From JBHBQE01 sp041776485 (GTDB lineage Bacteria > Bacillota > Clostridia > Lachnospirales > Lachnospiraceae), in contig JBHBQE010000006.1 in NCBI GenBank assembly GCA_041776485.1, positions 124,001 to 188,000 of the forward strand: a stretch of DNA of 64,000 nucleotides, written 5' to 3'. The position numbers and the translations under genes were made by a program. This document shows, in pieces, positions 62,518 to 64,000 of the stretch (its first letter is position 1; every line of letters begins with the position of its first letter). A model generated the notes under the pieces. That model saw only the letters and a list, made by a program, of their open reading frames with translations. It did no database searches and was not told where the DNA came from.

Positions 62518-63264
62518 ATGTCTAGGAAAAGGATAGTTGCTGGAAACTGGAAAATGAATATGACTGTAAGTGAGGCTATGAAGCTTTGCGATGAGCTTAT
62601 TCCTTTAGTTAAGGATGCAGAATGTGACGTGGTATTCTGTCCGCCATATACAGATATTACAAGTGTTGCCCAAAAGCTTCTTGGGACAAATATATCACTT
62701 GGCGCTCAAAATATGTACTTTGAAGAAAGCGGTGCCTATACCGGTGAGATTTCACCTGATATGCTTAAGGAAGCCGGGGTTAAATATGTTATAATTGGAC
62801 ATTCGGAGCGTAGGGAGTATTTCAAAGAGACAGATGACTCTGTCAATAAGAAAACCATTAAAGCATTGGAACATGGCTTTACTCCTATTGTATGCTGTGG
62901 CGAAACGCTAACCCAGAGGAATCAGGGTATATATATTGACTGGATTCGTATGCAGATAAAAATTGCATTTGGCGGTGTATCCCCAGAGGATATGAAAAAA
63001 TGTGTTATTGCCTATGAACCGATTTGGGCTATTGGTACCGGTGAAACAGCAAGTTCTGACCAGGCTCAGGAGGTTTGCCATGCCATTAGAGAGTGTGTAG
63101 AAGAAATGTATTCTGCTGAAGTGGCAAATGCTGTTCGTATCCAGTATGGCGGATCCTGCAATGGTAAAAATGCAGGAGAACTTTTTGGAAAGAAGGATAT
63201 TGACGGCGGGCTAATTGGAGGTGCCGCATTAAAGGCTGATTTTGCAAATATTGTAAACGCATAA
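62518..63264 (+). CDS. tpiA: triosephosphate isomerase
   Basis: 248 residues from ATG 62518, with GAAAGGA upstream (an in-frame TTG at 62503 overlaps this site). AGNWKMN with the catalytic Lys, GHSERR with the His near 95, AYEPIWAIGTG with the Glu near 166 and the phosphate-binding YGGSCN. It interconverts DHAP and G3P and ends the operon's glycolytic genes. Confidence 0.98.
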   Translation: MSRKRIVAGNWKMNMTVSEAMKLCDELIPLVKDAECDVVFCPPYTDITSVAQKLLGTNISLGAQNMYFEESGAYTGEISPDMLKEAGVKYVIIGHSERREYFKETDDSVNKKTIKALEHGFTPIVCCGETLTQRNQGIYIDWIRMQIKIAFGGVSPEDMKKCVIAYEPIWAIGTGETASSDQAQEVCHAIRECVEEMYSAEVANAVRIQYGGSCNGKNAGELFGKKDIDGGLIGGAALKADFANIVNA

Positions 63265-63282
63265 GCTTTTTGGAGAATCTTA

Positions 63283-64000
63283 GTGCGTAAAAAGATTTGG
63301 AGAATGTCCGAGGGGCAGTTTAACCACATTGCCCCAAGGACTTATTTAGAACCTGAGGTAATTCATGAAACTATCGTTGAGGGAGAAACCTTTAATGGTA
63401 GTTTTAGTGTTATATGTGAAAAGGATACATATAACAAGGGTGTGGTATATTCCGATAACCCCTATATTTATATTATTACCCCTGCATTTAATGAGGATAA
63501 TCCTAAGATTTCATATCAAATACATGCTAAAAACCTTAGAGCGGGGGATTTAATTTCCGGAAATTTCTATATTTATTGTGACAGTTTAGTAAAGGAACTT
63601 CCCTTTTCCATTAGTGTGAAAAGAAAATATCCTACATCCTCATTGGGTGAAATTACTTGTCTTAAGGATTTTTGTGAGCTTGCCAGACGCTCATGGAAAG
63701 AGGCAAAGGGGATTTTTTATTCTGAGGAATTCAAGGATTTAATGTATGAGCAGGATTATAATACCAGACTTTTATATCGCGGTTTCAGCAAATCTGTTAA
63801 AACCGATGCAAATCTTGAGGAGTTTTTAGCTGCTTGCGGTTGTAAGGAAAGGGTGAGCTTTGACTTTGACACAAGCACCAGAGAATACTCCTTTGTGAGT
63901 GAGAATCTCAAGGAAAATATTGATATTACCAGAAACACCTGGGGATATATAAATCTAAGAGCTGATTCAGATACAGAATTTATAACTGTAGAAAACAACA
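63283..64000 (+). CDS. DUF5717-like protein, N-terminal part, cut by the window edge
   Basis: 239 codons from GTG 63283 (GGAG about seven bases upstream), open to the window end. The start RKKIWRMSEGQFNH, KGVVYSDNPYIYI, ISYQIHAKNLRAGDLISGNFYI and LKDFCELARRSWKEAKGIF resemble the N-terminal region of the large DUF5717 proteins typical of Lachnospiraceae, as I recall them. Function unknown. It follows tpiA by 18 bases. Confidence 0.65.
   Translation, partial: MRKKIWRMSEGQFNHIAPRTYLEPEVIHETIVEGETFNGSFSVICEKDTYNKGVVYSDNPYIYIITPAFNEDNPKISYQIHAKNLRAGDLISGNFYIYCDSLVKELPFSISVKRKYPTSSLGEITCLKDFCELARRSWKEAKGIFYSEEFKDLMYEQDYNTRLLYRGFSKSVKTDANLEEFLAACGCKERVSFDFDTSTREYSFVSENLKENIDITRNTWGYINLRADSDTEFITVENN

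Noticed and set aside
1..64000. CRISPR arrays, insertion sequences, rRNA or prophage
   Set aside because: No regularly spaced repeats, transposase or integrase genes, or rRNA sequence were seen on either strand.

Overview
The window looks like chromosomal core DNA of a low-GC Gram-positive anaerobe, most likely a Lachnospiraceae-type Clostridium relative. The AT-rich base composition, Shine-Dalgarno sites of the AGGAGG type and frequent TTG starts fit this. So do RNase J, ClpC, Mini-RNase III, a SigH-like factor after rlmB, pyruvate phosphate dikinase, the split AICARFT and PurO-type IMP cyclohydrolase pair, and the start of a DUF5717-like protein at the right edge. No prophage, insertion sequence or CRISPR array is visible. 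Taxonomy is inferred from gene content only.

Layout. 1-5 kb: end of a RuvX-like frame running into DUF1292, RNase J, then three genes that by homology act on the tRNA wobble base (TrmR-like methyltransferase, U32 protein of TrhP type, Tgt). 5-14 kb: YajC, a Na/Pi cotransporter with PhoU domain, CTP synthase, a membrane-anchored cohesin-like protein, ClpC, RadA and tRNA-Trp. 14-18 kb: a transmembrane Ser/Thr kinase overlapping a large Ig-like surface protein. 18-24 kb: DUF1858 protein, MscL with a zinc ribbon, a formyltransferase-like protein and ppdK. 24-31 kb: a LysR regulator divergent from a five-gene peptide/nickel-type ABC importer, then a MATE exporter. 31-37 kb: a DUF6273-like surface protein and a Fur/Zur-led zinc uptake operon. 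Two tRNA genes (Val, Met) follow on the minus strand.

37-49 kb is the most unusual part. A large sulfatase-fold gene is split by a run of eight G; removing one G joins it to a downstream frame that repeats its own N-terminal domain, so it may be phase-variable. Next is a purine operon: an 8-oxoguanine-deaminase-like amidohydrolase, a BMP-type nucleoside ABC importer, a MerR regulator, and separate PurO-like and AICARFT genes for the last two steps to IMP. It begins with a promoter of the distinctive MerR form (19-bp spacer holding a dyad). A degenerate aldehyde dehydrogenase homologue that lacks the catalytic cysteine lies convergent to it.

50-64 kb: enolase and a YtcJ-like amidohydrolase (minus strand); alr, a phosphopantetheinyl transferase, ispF, cysS, mrnC, rlmB and a SigH-like sigma factor as a tightly overlapping run; a PHP phosphatase with its promoter back to back with that of gap-pgk-tpiA; and the truncated DUF5717-like gene. 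ppdK, eno and gap-pgk-tpiA together cover most of lower glycolysis, in three separate transcription units.
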